A stretch of 64,000 bases of DNA, taken from Limosilactobacillus fastidiosus. GTDB taxonomy: Bacteria; Bacillota; Bacilli; Lactobacillales; Lactobacillaceae. The stretch lies in NCBI RefSeq assembly GCF_014145505.1, contig NZ_JACIUZ010000025.1, positions 48,344 through 112,343 of the forward strand. Direction: 5' to 3'. The notes under the pieces were generated by a model. The model searched no databases. It was not told the DNA's origin and was given only the letters and a program-made list of their open reading frames with translations. The position numbers and the translations under genes are program-made. Positions within the stretch are counted from its first letter, which is position 1, and every line of letters starts with the position of its first letter. This document shows, piece by piece, positions 16,851 through 26,027 of this stretch.

Positions 16851-19800
16851 TCAAGATGGTTTTTGAAGGACCACATTTTCTTTTCCCAGAATTTGAATTA
16901 ATCCCTGGTATGTTTCATCTTTCGAATTAAGCCACCATGATTGTGGTTGAATCTTTTTTTGATCAGTTTCCGGATAATAAATGATAACTGGAATCGTTCC
17001 TCGATGAACTGCCATAAATTGATAAAGCTGCCGGTGAAGCTGTTCGTTATTCTTTTGGGGTAAAATCCGCAAGAACCACCGTTCCTGAGTAGTCGGTTGC
17101 TGATGGAGCCGTTTAGGATCCCAAATTTGGTTAGCAATGATTTGAAGGCCATGGCCTTTACGTTGTTCCGTATTGCCTCTAACCATTATTACTCGATTAT
17201 TTTGTAATAGCCTTTGGTAACGATCAAATTGCCGAGGAAAAATAGTCACCTTAATCTCACCAGTTTGATCAGTTCCTGATATAAATGCCATTTGACGGTG
17301 ATTTTTCTTCGTATAAATCGTTCTTACATGATTAATTAGTACTAAAACTGTCGTATCCTGCCTAGGACGAAGTTGACTAGCCGATCGAACATTATATCTC
17401 CCCACTAACCCTTGATATTGGGTCACGGGATGTCCAGAAAGATAAACCCCTAAATATTCATTTTCCTTTGCTAAACGTTCTGTAAGTGGGTATTCTTGGC
17501 GAGAAGTAATGGTTGATTGCAACGCTGGATCACTTTCGAGTTCATCAGTACTTCCAAATAATTGAACTCCGGAGATTAACATTGGCAAAGCGTCAATCAT
17601 CTCAGCCCGATTATAGCCTAAGCCGTCAAATGCTCCCGCATAGATTAGCGGTTCAATTAGCTCAGCTTTCTGCCACTTACTAGCCAATCGAGAAATAAAG
17701 TTTCGAATATCCTTATACGAACCATTTTGCTTGCGCTCTTGAATAATTTCACGAATTAAGTCTTGACGCAGTCCCTTAATTGCCGCTAAGCCAAAATATA
17801 ATTGTTCGTTATTGAGTGAAAAATCCGCTTGGCTTTGGTTAATGCGGGGACCAACAAGTTTAACCCCAAAATGGCGAGCATCTTGAACATGTGCCTTTAA
17901 TTTATCAACATTCGGTTCAGCACTCATTAACGCAGTAAAGAACTCTTTGGGATAGTTAGCTTTTAAATACGCCATCTGAAAAGCCATCTTTGAATAGGCA
18001 ACTGCATGTGATCTATTAAAACCATAGTTGGCAAATTGATCAATATAATTAAATACCTGCTCTGCCAAATCTTCCGTATAGCCATTGGCTTGCGCACCAC
18101 GTAAGAATTTAGCACGCATTCCTTCCATCGTTGCCTGCTTTTTTTTACTCATTGCACGACGCAACAGATCAGCTTCACCCAAACTAAACCCAGCCATCGC
18201 TGAAGCTAATTGCATAACCTGTTCCTGGTAAACTAAGATTCCATATGTTGATCCTAAAATAGGCTCTAATGAAGAATCTGGCAATTGATATTTTTCTTCT
18301 CCCCGTTTACGAGCAATAAAATGGGGAATATTTTCCAATGGTCCTGGACGATAAAGAGCATTAACAGCAACAATATCTTCAAAATCATCTGGATGAAGGT
18401 TTACAAGTACTTCCCTAATCCCCGCTGATTCAAATTGAAACACACCATCGGTTAAACCATGTTGAAAGAGAGTTAACGTCTTGGGATCGTTTAATGAAAT
18501 CATAGAAAGATTAAAGTCCGGTTTTTGTTGCCGAATTAATCTTAAGGTATTATCCATAATCGACAGGTTCCGTAATCCCAGGAAGTCCATTTTTAGTAGT
18601 CCCAAGGCTTCAACTGTATCCTTGGGAAACTGCGTCATTAATAGCCCCTCACTTCCGTTCTGGAGAGGCACAATTTCATGAAGCGGGCTTTCAGATAACA
18701 CTACTCCAGCCGCATGAATTGAATAATGACGCGGTAAGCCTTCAAGTTTTTGGGCAACCTTATACAGTAATCGGTATTCAGGATGATCACTAAGTAAGTT
18801 TTGCAAACGTTGTGATTCTTTTAACCCTTCCGCTAATGTGACGTGCAGCCCGCGAGGAATGACACTAGCAAGTTCATTAATTACATAACGATTCAAACCG
18901 AATACCCGACCCACATCACGAATAACCTGTTTAGCGGCAAGAGTACCAAATGTAATAATCTGAGCAACACGTTGATGTCCATATTTTTGGTGGACATATT
19001 CAAGCACTTCACCACGCCGGTTATCGGGAATGTCCAAATCAACGTCCGGCATCTGTGCTCGCTCAGGATTAAGAAAACGTTCAAATAACAAATGGTACTG
19101 TAAAGGATCAACGTCGGTAATTGCTAAAGCGTAAGCTACTAAAGAGCCTGCCGCTGAACCCCTTCCTGGATCCGTTGTTATTTTTTTCCGGTGGGCAAAG
19201 CGCATGACATCCCAAACAATCAGGAAGTAATCATCAAAGCCCATCTCATGAATCACTTTTAATTCTTTTGCCAGACGTTGTTGGTAATCACTTAGTTTCA
19301 ATCCTGGAGCAATCCGTCGTTTCTTCAATCCCTCAATACATAAGTGGCGAAGGTATTCAGCCGCTGATTGTCCTTCAGGGGTATTAAATCGTGGCAAAAT
19401 AGGTTGTTTAAATTCAAAGTCAAGATTACAATTTTCTGCAATTTCGACTGTCTTCGCAGCTGCCTGACTTAGTTTTTCTCTTTGATAAGCTGATAAAACA
19501 TCTACCTGTGGGCGAAGGTAATGGTTGCCAGACTTCCTTGAGTTGGTTTCCACATTGTCTAACTGAACATTCGCATCAATTGCCTGGAGAACCTTAGTGG
19601 CAAACAAATCATCTGCATTTAAATATTCAACAGGACTCACTCCTACAAGAGCTAAAGAATGGTTTATCGCTAATTGACCCAACGTTGACCGTTGAATTTG
19701 ATCTAATTGGGGATTAATTCCTAAAAGAAGGCTATCCTGATCCGCTGTATCACGCAAAAGCTGAATAACTGTGTCGTCAGTCTTTAGCCAACTAAAAACT

Positions 19801-20201
19801 GTTGATTGCGGTGGGATAATAACATAAAGTGAAGAAAGAAACGGTTTAATCTGATCAAATGATAACGGTAACTGTTCACGGTCACTTGTTTGTTGAAGAG
19901 TTGAAAGTTCCATTAGGTTCTTATAACCAGCCCTGTCCTTAGCCAAAAAGACTAATTCCAAGTTGGTCCCGTCAACATTATTTAATGTAATCGTCAATTG
20001 CAAACCAATAATTGGTTTTATTCCAACTTCTTTAGCAGCATTATAAAAATCAACAGCACCATATAAAACATTTTTATCAGTCAACGCAAGGGCCGAATAG
20101 CCACGCTCTTTAGCAGCGGCAACTAATTCCTTTATCCGGATCGGACTTCTTAATAGTGAGTAACTGCTTTTTACTTGAAGCGGTGCAAAATCCACCTTCA
20201 T
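16851..20201 (-). CDS. dnaE: DNA polymerase III subunit alpha, DnaE
   Basis: This 1116-residue C-family polymerase works in replication (in Firmicutes alongside PolC, extending primers). The N-terminal PHP domain is degenerate: the usual HLxxHSxYS is PLQVKSSYSLL. The palm has catalytic PDVDLDIPD (near 385) and KMDFLGLRNL (near 540). The fingers contain YGILVYQEQVMQLA and RRAMSKKK. A C-terminal OB-fold lies near 960-1040 (TTVLVLINHVRTIYTKKN). Length is normal. It is divergent from the DUF2929 gene; downstream is pyk. Confidence 0.97.
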   Translation of the reverse strand: MKVDFAPLQVKSSYSLLRSPIRIKELVAAAKERGYSALALTDKNVLYGAVDFYNAAKEVGIKPIIGLQLTITLNNVDGTNLELVFLAKDRAGYKNLMELSTLQQTSDREQLPLSFDQIKPFLSSLYVIIPPQSTVFSWLKTDDTVIQLLRDTADQDSLLLGINPQLDQIQRSTLGQLAINHSLALVGVSPVEYLNADDLFATKVLQAIDANVQLDNVETNSRKSGNHYLRPQVDVLSAYQREKLSQAAAKTVEIAENCNLDFEFKQPILPRFNTPEGQSAAEYLRHLCIEGLKKRRIAPGLKLSDYQQRLAKELKVIHEMGFDDYFLIVWDVMRFAHRKKITTDPGRGSAAGSLVAYALAITDVDPLQYHLLFERFLNPERAQMPDVDLDIPDNRRGEVLEYVHQKYGHQRVAQIITFGTLAAKQVIRDVGRVFGLNRYVINELASVIPRGLHVTLAEGLKESQRLQNLLSDHPEYRLLYKVAQKLEGLPRHYSIHAAGVVLSESPLHEIVPLQNGSEGLLMTQFPKDTVEALGLLKMDFLGLRNLSIMDNTLRLIRQQKPDFNLSMISLNDPKTLTLFQHGLTDGVFQFESAGIREVLVNLHPDDFEDIVAVNALYRPGPLENIPHFIARKRGEEKYQLPDSSLEPILGSTYGILVYQEQVMQLASAMAGFSLGEADLLRRAMSKKKQATMEGMRAKFLRGAQANGYTEDLAEQVFNYIDQFANYGFNRSHAVAYSKMAFQMAYLKANYPKEFFTALMSAEPNVDKLKAHVQDARHFGVKLVGPRINQSQADFSLNNEQLYFGLAAIKGLRQDLIREIIQERKQNGSYKDIRNFISRLASKWQKAELIEPLIYAGAFDGLGYNRAEMIDALPMLISGVQLFGSTDELESDPALQSTITSRQEYPLTERLAKENEYLGVYLSGHPVTQYQGLVGRYNVRSASQLRPRQDTTVLVLINHVRTIYTKKNHRQMAFISGTDQTGEIKVTIFPRQFDRYQRLLQNNRVIMVRGNTEQRKGHGLQIIANQIWDPKRLHQQPTTQERWFLRILPQKNNEQLHRQLYQFMAVHRGTIPVIIYYPETDQKKIQPQSWWLNSKDETYQGLIQILGKENVVLQKPS

Positions 20202-20301
20202 TCATCCCCCTTCCATTATGAAATTATAGCAAATGTTGTTAAATTATGCTGTGAAAGGCTAGCGGGATTATTTAGTAAGTGTTAAAATTATTTTAACTGA
20301 G
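20202..20301. promoter_or_regulatory. Divergent promoter region between dnaE and the DUF2929 gene
   Basis: This 100-base AT-rich gap separates two divergent genes and must hold both promoters. I did not find a -35/-10 pair good enough to place precisely. Confidence 0.35.
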
Positions 20302-20322
20302 ATGGATAAGGAGATGTTCCGA

Positions 20323-20520
20323 GTGAAACTATTAGAAGCAAACATCGGTGGTGGTGTTATTGCTCTCATCTTAGGTGAGATCTTAGCTTACATTGATAGT
20401 CAACTAGAAACAATGACACCAGATTACCTATTGACCGGTATTTTGGCCGTTGTCTTCGGCTTAGTTGCTGCTAACTGTGTATACTTCATCACAAGAAAAG
20501 CTGATCCATCAAGAAACTAA
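20323..20520 (+). CDS. Small two-helix membrane protein, DUF2929 family
   Basis: A 65-residue protein starting at GTG 20323, 8 bases after AAGGAG; an upstream in-frame ATG at 20302 precedes that ribosome-binding site. It has two transmembrane helices (about 7-26 and 38-58) and a short charged end (TRKADPSRN), matching the DUF2929 family of small Firmicutes membrane proteins of unknown function, often found next to dnaE. Monocistronic, ends at a strong terminator. Confidence 0.8.
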   Translation: MKLLEANIGGGVIALILGEILAYIDSQLETMTPDYLLTGILAVVFGLVAANCVYFITRKADPSRN

Positions 20521-20535
20521 TTCTTAAAAAGAATG

Positions 20536-20572
20536 AAAAAAGAACCAGGAAGTCAATTCCTGGTTCTTTTTT
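20536..20572. terminator. Bidirectional terminator
   Basis: AGAACCAGGAA pairs perfectly with TTCCTGGTTCT around GTCAA, flanked by A6 and T6. It serves the DUF2929 gene and the convergent metal permease gene. Confidence 0.92.
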
Positions 20573-21368
20573 ATTCAACCCCACTCACCCTTTGTTCAAT
20601 TAGAGCACTACAATAAATTATAACTTCAATTACCGCAATAAAAAAGCTAACTGGCCAATTGGTTAGATAACCAAGGAATAGTCCGAGCCAAGTTCCCAAA
20701 AGCGAAAAGAGAATCGCTAACCCAATCATCTTACCAACTCCGTGAGTAAAATATTTTGCACTAGCTGCCGGAAGAGTTAAGAGGATAAAGATTAAGAGTG
20801 AACCAACAATTTGAGCTGCAACACTCACACTCAACGCTAAAATAACCAAGAAGATAACAGAATAGAATGTAGCATTAAGTCCACTCACCCGTGCTCCGAT
20901 CGCATCAAATGAGGTGAATTTAAGTTGCCGATAAGTTATCAAAATTACCATAATAACAATGATTGATAAACAAATCAGTTGCAAAACTTCACCTAAATTT
21001 ATCCCTACCACACTTCCAAAAAGGATATTAGTTGCTGAGCTAGCATTTTTACTACTTAAGGAGAGGAAGAGGATTCCAAGTCCAATAAAAAGAGCCGAGA
21101 CAGCGCTAGTAACTGCTTCACGACGCGATTCTTTAATGCTCATTTGACCCACAAGAATTGAACTAAGCATTGTAAAGAGGATCATCCCATTAAGGACTGG
21201 CCAACCAACAAAAACTGCAAATGCACCACCAGCAAAGCCAATTTCAGACAGTGTATGCGTTAAGAATGAAAGATTTCTGGCAACAACAAAAACACCAACG
21301 AAGCCACTAACAATAGCAATAAAAGTACTAGCAATAAAAGCATGACGCATGAAACTAAGCTCTAACAT
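20571..21368 (-). CDS. Metal (Zn/Mn) ABC transporter permease
   Basis: This 265-residue ABC-3 family permease has about eight hydrophobic helices spread through its length (e.g. AFIASTFIAIVSGFVGVFVV near 10-29). The conserved HTLSEIGFAGGAFAVFVGWP (about 37-56) and a GANILFGSV-like loop (ATNILFGSVVG) are typical of ZnuB/MntB. It starts at the stop codon of the ATPase gene (1-base overlap) and is the third gene of a binding protein-ATPase-permease operon. Confidence 0.92.
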   Translation of the reverse strand: MLELSFMRHAFIASTFIAIVSGFVGVFVVARNLSFLTHTLSEIGFAGGAFAVFVGWPVLNGMILFTMLSSILVGQMSIKESRREAVTSAVSALFIGLGILFLSLSSKNASSATNILFGSVVGINLGEVLQLICLSIIVIMVILITYRQLKFTSFDAIGARVSGLNATFYSVIFLVILALSVSVAAQIVGSLLIFILLTLPAASAKYFTHGVGKMIGLAILFSLLGTWLGLFLGYLTNWPVSFFIAVIEVIIYCSALIEQRVSGVE

Positions 21369-22036
21369 TACTTAACCCCCTTTTTCAGTTGGGAAAGCTC
21401 ATTAATTGTTCCCGTTAAGTATCTATCCCCTGTCATCTGGAGGAAGCGAGTTCCATAGCGTTGAGCAAGCTCCCAGTCATGGGTTACAAACATCACACTA
21501 AGTCCCTGTTGTTGAAAACGAGTAACTAAATTTAATAGCTCAAATTTCATCTCATTATCCAAGCTGGCAGTTGACTCATCCAAAATTAACAGTCCCGGAT
21601 TAGGAAGCAACGCTTGAGCCAAGTAGGCCCGCTGTTTTTCCCCCCCAGAGGCTAACCCCAGGGGACGATCAGCAATTTTTTGTAAGTTTGTCGCGCTAAT
21701 TACTTGGTTTACCTGTTGTCGTTCGCCCTTTTTTAACCAAGGGAAAAAGCTATGTGAAACATTTAAAGCTATAAAGTCACGAATTGATAAGGGATATTCC
21801 CGATCAATATTCCGAAATTGAGGAACATAGCCAATCGTTATTTGTGGATTAGTAATTATTTCACCTTTTTGTGGCTTAATAAAGCCCAATATTGACCGAA
21901 CAAGAGTTGTTTTTCCTACCCCATTTTCTCCGATTACTACTAAAAAATCTCCCGGATTGATCTTAAAACTTAAATCATGGATTACCTGATGGTTCCCATA
22001 AGCAACCGTTAAAGCATTAACTGTGACAATTGACAT
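21368..22036 (-). CDS. Metal (Zn/Mn) ABC transporter ATP-binding protein
   Basis: This 222-residue ABC ATPase has Walker A GENGVGKTT (about 37-45), signature LASGGEKQR, Walker B LLILDEST and the switch His in VTHDW. The ATG at 22036 is chosen: it lies one base after the stop codon of the binding-protein gene, behind GGGAGAGAAG. It powers import through the downstream permease. Family resemblance is to ZnuC/MntB-type ATPases. Confidence 0.92.
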   Translation of the reverse strand: MSIVTVNALTVAYGNHQVIHDLSFKINPGDFLVVIGENGVGKTTLVRSILGFIKPQKGEIITNPQITIGYVPQFRNIDREYPLSIRDFIALNVSHSFFPWLKKGERQQVNQVISATNLQKIADRPLGLASGGEKQRAYLAQALLPNPGLLILDESTASLDNEMKFELLNLVTRFQQQGLSVMFVTHDWELAQRYGTRFLQMTGDRYLTGTINELSQLKKGVK

Positions 22037-22037
22037 C

Positions 22038-22952
22038 CTACTTCTCTCCCTGCTGAATTCGTGATAATGCCCGATATTGTGAAAGCATCCACTCTTGATA
22101 AGACTTAGCACTATTAGGCTTGGTTTCCGTTACTTTTAACACCGGAACATGATTCTCACGTGCTAACTTTACCAGACCATTAACAACTTGAGCGTTAGTC
22201 TGGGAATTCTCAACAAAAAACGCGATTTCATGATTTTTAATTACAGCTTGTAATTGCTGAATATCTTGCGGTGACGGATCATTATCGTCTTCGATGGCTT
22301 TTTCAAAGTGTTGATCCATTACCTGATAACCTAACGCGCTTAATGAATAATCAAAAACTGGTTCGCTAACTGCTACTTTATTATTTGCTGGGTTAATATT
22401 TGCCTTAATTCGAGCAGTTTCTTGTTCTAATGGTTTTAGTGAATTAATATACTTCTGAGAATTTTTTCGATAATAGCTTTGGTGGGCTGGATCCAACTTT
22501 CCGTATTGAACAGCTAAGTCTTGTGCTAGTTTTTTCATCGTTGTGGGCTCATACCATAAGTGCTCATTATCTCCGGTCTGCTTACCCATTAAACGACCAA
22601 CATTTACCACTTTTTGCGTATGGTGTTGAGCATCCGAATTAGTGATCTTATTTAACCACTCATCATAACCCAAACCATTTTCAATAACGACATTGGCATC
22701 CCCAACTTGTTTTGCCTGTGCCGTTCCTGGCTGGTAATCATGAGGATCAACTGATGCGTTGTCGATTAGTGATGTTACCTTACCGTATTTTCCAGCAACT
22801 TGTTGTGCAACCTCACCGTAGAAATTTAAGCCAGTAATTACCCGAATGGGCTTTTTATCGGTATTAAGTGTTTTAAAGGGAATAAATGATAACACTAAAA
22901 TCACCAGTAATACACTAACTAAGCTACCTACTCCCACAAAGTATTTCTTCAT
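22038..22952 (-). CDS. Metal ABC transporter substrate-binding protein (ZnuA/TroA family)
   Basis: This 304-residue cluster A-I binding protein captures Zn2+ or Mn2+ outside the membrane. Likely ligands are His71 (DPHDYQPG), His131 (DNEHLWYEP) and Glu197 (AVSEPVF). The expected fourth ligand Asp near the C-terminus is not evident; a Glu in VTETKP is a candidate. A hydrophobic N-terminus (about 5-25) is present but no lipobox Cys, so it is probably anchored by an uncleaved segment. First gene of the operon, with a candidate operator just upstream. Metal cannot be told from sequence. Confidence 0.88.
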   Translation of the reverse strand: MKKYFVGVGSLVSVLLVILVLSFIPFKTLNTDKKPIRVITGLNFYGEVAQQVAGKYGKVTSLIDNASVDPHDYQPGTAQAKQVGDANVVIENGLGYDEWLNKITNSDAQHHTQKVVNVGRLMGKQTGDNEHLWYEPTTMKKLAQDLAVQYGKLDPAHQSYYRKNSQKYINSLKPLEQETARIKANINPANNKVAVSEPVFDYSLSALGYQVMDQHFEKAIEDDNDPSPQDIQQLQAVIKNHEIAFFVENSQTNAQVVNGLVKLARENHVPVLKVTETKPNSAKSYQEWMLSQYRALSRIQQGEK

Positions 22953-22970
22953 TCTCTTCTCCTTTAAGAG

Positions 22971-22985
22971 TAATCATTATCATTA
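22971..22985. promoter_or_regulatory. Candidate Fur/Zur-family operator of the metal transporter
   Basis: TAATCATTATCATTA is a near-perfect 7-1-7 inverted repeat (6 of 7 positions paired), the layout of Fur-family boxes. It begins about 5 bases after the predicted transcription start, where a bound repressor would block transcription. Confidence 0.6.
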
Positions 22986-22997
22986 AGGACAGTTGCT

Positions 22998-23026
22998 ATC
23001 TTACCGAACTATTCATTTGAATGCAA
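22998..23026 (-). promoter_or_regulatory. Promoter of the metal transporter operon
   Basis: TTGCAT (23021-23026) and TAAGAT (22998-23003) are separated by 17 bases, placed 45 bases ahead of the binding-protein ATG. Confidence 0.65.
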
Positions 23027-23073
23027 GTTTAAACTCGATAACAACCACTAAAGGATTTACACCAGTTAAAGTA

Positions 23074-23120
23074 AAAAGGAACTTCGCAAAAAGCAAAATA
23101 ACTTCTGCCAAGTTCCTTTA
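23074..23120 (-). terminator. Terminator of the trmK-nif3-pepT run
   Basis: AAAGGAACTT and AAGTTCCTTT pair around a 25-base loop, 12 bases after the pepT stop codon. The minus-strand tail is only moderately T-rich. Confidence 0.6.
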
Positions 23121-23131
23121 ATAAATAATTA

Positions 23132-24382
23132 TTAATTATTCTGAGTATTTAATTCATTAATTTTAAGAAGAACATCCAATGCCTTTTCCATCGTCTGTAG
23201 GGAAACATATTCAAATCTACTATGCATGTTCTCGCCACCAGCAAATAGGTTTGGTGTTGGCAACCCCTTATAAGAAATTGTTGAACCGTCCGTTCCACCA
23301 CGAACCGGGTAAATTACTGGCTTAATATTCAAATCTTCCATTGCTTTTTTGGCAATTTCCACAGATTCCATCTTTCCCTTAAGTGCATCCTTAAGGTTAT
23401 AGTATTGATCATAAAGATTCATGTTGATCCGTTTGCTACCTAATTCGTTATTAAGGCCAGCGACGATCCGTTCAAGCAAGTGCTTTCGTTCTTCAAAAGC
23501 TTCCCGATCATGATCACGAATAAGGTAAACCATTCGCGCATGATCGACAGTTCCATCAAATTTATACAGGTGGAAGAATCCTTCTCGACCTTCAGTCCGT
23601 TCAGCGCGTTCATGGGCTGGCAAACTATTCTGAAGATCAATAGCTACCTGAATAGCGTTAACCATCGTTCCCTTAGCTACCCCGGTATGAACATCCTTTC
23701 CGGAAATTTCGATTTCTGCTTGAGCAGCGTTAAAGGTTTCGTATTCCAGCTCACCTAGTGGGCCACCGTCCACTGTATATGCAAAGTCAGCCCCAAAGTC
23801 TGCAACATCAAAGTGATCAGCACCGGTACCAATTTCTTCATCAGGACCTAAACCAATCTTAATTTCCCCATGCTTAACTTCCGGATGCTTCATGTAGTAG
23901 GCTGCCATCGTCATAATTTCAGCTACCCCTGACTTATCGTCAGCACCCAGTAGCGTTGAACCATCGGTGGTAATTAACGTATCTCCTTGGTAATTCTTTA
24001 GATTAGGAAATTCGGTTGTTGATAATACATACTTACCCTCTTCATCTAGCTTGAGATCACTTTTACCATCATAATCTTCAACAATCTGTGGGTTAACATG
24101 ATGTGCATTAAAATCTGCTGTATCTACATGTGAAATATAACCAATTGTTGGCACTTCATAATCTAAATTACTTGGAATGGTAGCAAAAAGATAGGAGGAT
24201 TGCGGGTTAATATGAACATTGATTAATCCCAATTCCTTTAGCTCAGTTGCTAATTCATTCAAAAAAGCTGTTTCTTTGGGATCGGATGGAATAGTATCCG
24301 AATCAGGGTTAGAGCGCGTTTCCGTCTTTACGTACTTTAAAAAGCGAGGCAATAAACCTTCATATTTTTCTTCTGTCATCAT
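23132..24382 (-). CDS. pepT: Peptidase T (tripeptide aminopeptidase)
   Basis: This 416-residue M20 family dizinc aminopeptidase removes N-terminal residues from tripeptides in the cytoplasm. Metal-site motifs: ISHVDTADF (His), LLGADDKSG (bridging Asp), GPDEEIGTGAD (catalytic Glu pair) and YTVDGG. A lid/dimer domain follows in the middle. AGGGGAG precedes the tandem ATGs. Its start overlaps the nif3-family stop by one base (TAATG). PepT is standard in lactobacilli, which live on peptides. Confidence 0.96.
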   Translation of the reverse strand: MMTEEKYEGLLPRFLKYVKTETRSNPDSDTIPSDPKETAFLNELATELKELGLINVHINPQSSYLFATIPSNLDYEVPTIGYISHVDTADFNAHHVNPQIVEDYDGKSDLKLDEEGKYVLSTTEFPNLKNYQGDTLITTDGSTLLGADDKSGVAEIMTMAAYYMKHPEVKHGEIKIGLGPDEEIGTGADHFDVADFGADFAYTVDGGPLGELEYETFNAAQAEIEISGKDVHTGVAKGTMVNAIQVAIDLQNSLPAHERAERTEGREGFFHLYKFDGTVDHARMVYLIRDHDREAFEERKHLLERIVAGLNNELGSKRINMNLYDQYYNLKDALKGKMESVEIAKKAMEDLNIKPVIYPVRGGTDGSTISYKGLPTPNLFAGGENMHSRFEYVSLQTMEKALDVLLKINELNTQNN

Positions 24383-25221
24383 TAATTCTCCCCTTCATTA
24401 TTCAACATAAAATTAAATGGATCAGTATTTATCCGGTTTTGAATAATCTCAAAATCCCAATTATTCTCTTTCTTCCACTTTCCAAACAGCTCAGCCAATT
24501 GCGATTCGCAAATTGCCTCGATATGGTGTCCAGGATCAATAACAGTTAAGTGATTAGCAACCATATCATGAGCAAAGTGATAGGTGACATCTCCGGTGAC
24601 GTACGCATCTGCCCCCTTATCAACTGCTACGTGCCAGAAATCTTGACCAGCTCCACCAAGGACCGCTACACGATGAATTGGCTTATCCATGTCTGATGAA
24701 GCAGCAAGCCAACGGAGTCCCTTAACACCGAAGATCCGCATACAGTACTGAGCAAATTCTCTAGCATTCATTGAACCATTTAATGTTCCAATTCGGCCCA
24801 TCCCAACTTTTTTTCGTGATACTGGGTCAAGGCCGGAATCTATTAAACGCTCTGTATTAGTTAACCGTAACTGACTAGCCAACCAATCATTCATCCCCCC
24901 ATTTGCCGTATCTAAATTAGTGTGGGCAGCATAAACTGTGATCCCATGACTAAGTAACTGGACATACATTTCATTTTGTGGCATCCGAGTATCAAGCTTT
25001 TTTGCCGGATGAAACATCACTGGATGGTGAGCAAAGATAAAATCCACATCCTGTTCAACCGCTTCCCGCACAACTTCTGGACGTACATCCAATGTTGTCA
25101 TCACCCGCTTAATTGTTTTATCAGGATTTCCTAATTGCAACCCAGGATTATCCCAATTTTCCGCTAATTTTGGACTAGCATATTGTTCAAAGCGGTGAAT
25201 CAATTCATTACCTGTCGTCAT
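24382..25221 (-). CDS. Nif3-like dinuclear metal centre protein
   Basis: This 279-residue member of the Nif3/YqfO (DUF34) family has the metal-binding motif FAHHPVMFH (about 63-71), a second AHTNLD (98-103) and a C-terminal HHIEAICE. It is shorter than B. subtilis YqfO (373 residues) because the PII-like insert between the halves is missing. Its biochemical role is unsettled. Its order after trmK matches B. subtilis yqfN-yqfO. Confidence 0.9.
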   Translation of the reverse strand: MTTGNELIHRFEQYASPKLAENWDNPGLQLGNPDKTIKRVMTTLDVRPEVVREAVEQDVDFIFAHHPVMFHPAKKLDTRMPQNEMYVQLLSHGITVYAAHTNLDTANGGMNDWLASQLRLTNTERLIDSGLDPVSRKKVGMGRIGTLNGSMNAREFAQYCMRIFGVKGLRWLAASSDMDKPIHRVAVLGGAGQDFWHVAVDKGADAYVTGDVTYHFAHDMVANHLTVIDPGHHIEAICESQLAELFGKWKKENNWDFEIIQNRINTDPFNFMLNNEGEN

Positions 25222-25915
25222 TATTTAACGTCTCCTTTATTAAAGCTATGTATTCCTCCTGTTGACGTATTTTCTTAACTGGTGGTTGACTTGCATGACT
25301 CATCTGTTGAAGTACCGTCTTCTGTCGTTGCAGCTCACCGTGCCATTTTTTATCAAACACAGGAGAATGTTTCTCAAGTAAGAACGGCCCAAAAGTTAAT
25401 TCGTACTTACTGTAACGAAAAGGAACAATTGATGGTTCAGCAACAATTATTTCATAAGTATGACCGTCTTCAGCAATCATCTTTTCAGCCATAATTTGGA
25501 ATCGGTGGTTCATCAACCACGTTCTCAAGCGAGCCTCACCAACATTTGGTTGTAAGATCAAGCGAGCCACTCCAGTCAACTTTTCCGGGTGGGCATCCAA
25601 AATTTGAGTAATCAATGCTCCCCCCATTCCCGCAATCGTAATCGTATCAATCTGATCAGCATCTTCAATTGCAGCCAAGCCATCTGCTAGTCGTGCTTGA
25701 ATAATATTAGCCAAGTTTAATTTTTGAATCTCACGAATAGCGTTTTCGTAAGGTCCCTTTACCACTTCACCCGCAACCGCATAAGCAATTCGCTTCCGCA
25801 AGGCTAATGCTGCTGGTAAGTAACCATGATCAGACCCAATATCCGCTACTCGCGCTCCTTTGGGGACAAATTCAGCTACAGTTTCTAAGCGTTGGGATAA
25901 GTTTTGCGCATCCAC
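25208..25915 (-). CDS. trmK: tRNA (adenine(22)-N1)-methyltransferase TrmK
   Basis: This 235-residue Rossmann-fold methyltransferase makes m1A22 in tRNA using S-adenosylmethionine. The SAM-binding motif VADIGSDHGYLPAALALR (about 22-39; core DIGSDHGYLP) and ITIAGMGGALI (about 93-103) are typical. It overlaps the nif3-family gene by 14 bases. Conserved pair downstream of sigA in Firmicutes. Confidence 0.94.
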   Translation of the reverse strand: MDAQNLSQRLETVAEFVPKGARVADIGSDHGYLPAALALRKRIAYAVAGEVVKGPYENAIREIQKLNLANIIQARLADGLAAIEDADQIDTITIAGMGGALITQILDAHPEKLTGVARLILQPNVGEARLRTWLMNHRFQIMAEKMIAEDGHTYEIIVAEPSIVPFRYSKYELTFGPFLLEKHSPVFDKKWHGELQRQKTVLQQMSHASQPPVKKIRQQEEYIALIKETLNNDDR

Positions 25916-25967
25916 TATCTACCATTTCCTCTCAACATTCTTTATACATTAAGTATAGCAAATGTTT

Positions 25968-26027
25968 AAAAAAAGAGGAGGTTAACAACAAGTCAATCCC
26001 GACTTCATCGCTTGCCCTCCATCTTTT
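25968..26027 (-). terminator. Terminator of the aminotransferase gene
   Basis: GATGGAGG (immediately after the stop codon) pairs with CCTCCTC with one bulge, followed by seven T on the minus strand. An inner AAGTC/GACTT stem sits in the loop. Confidence 0.75.
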
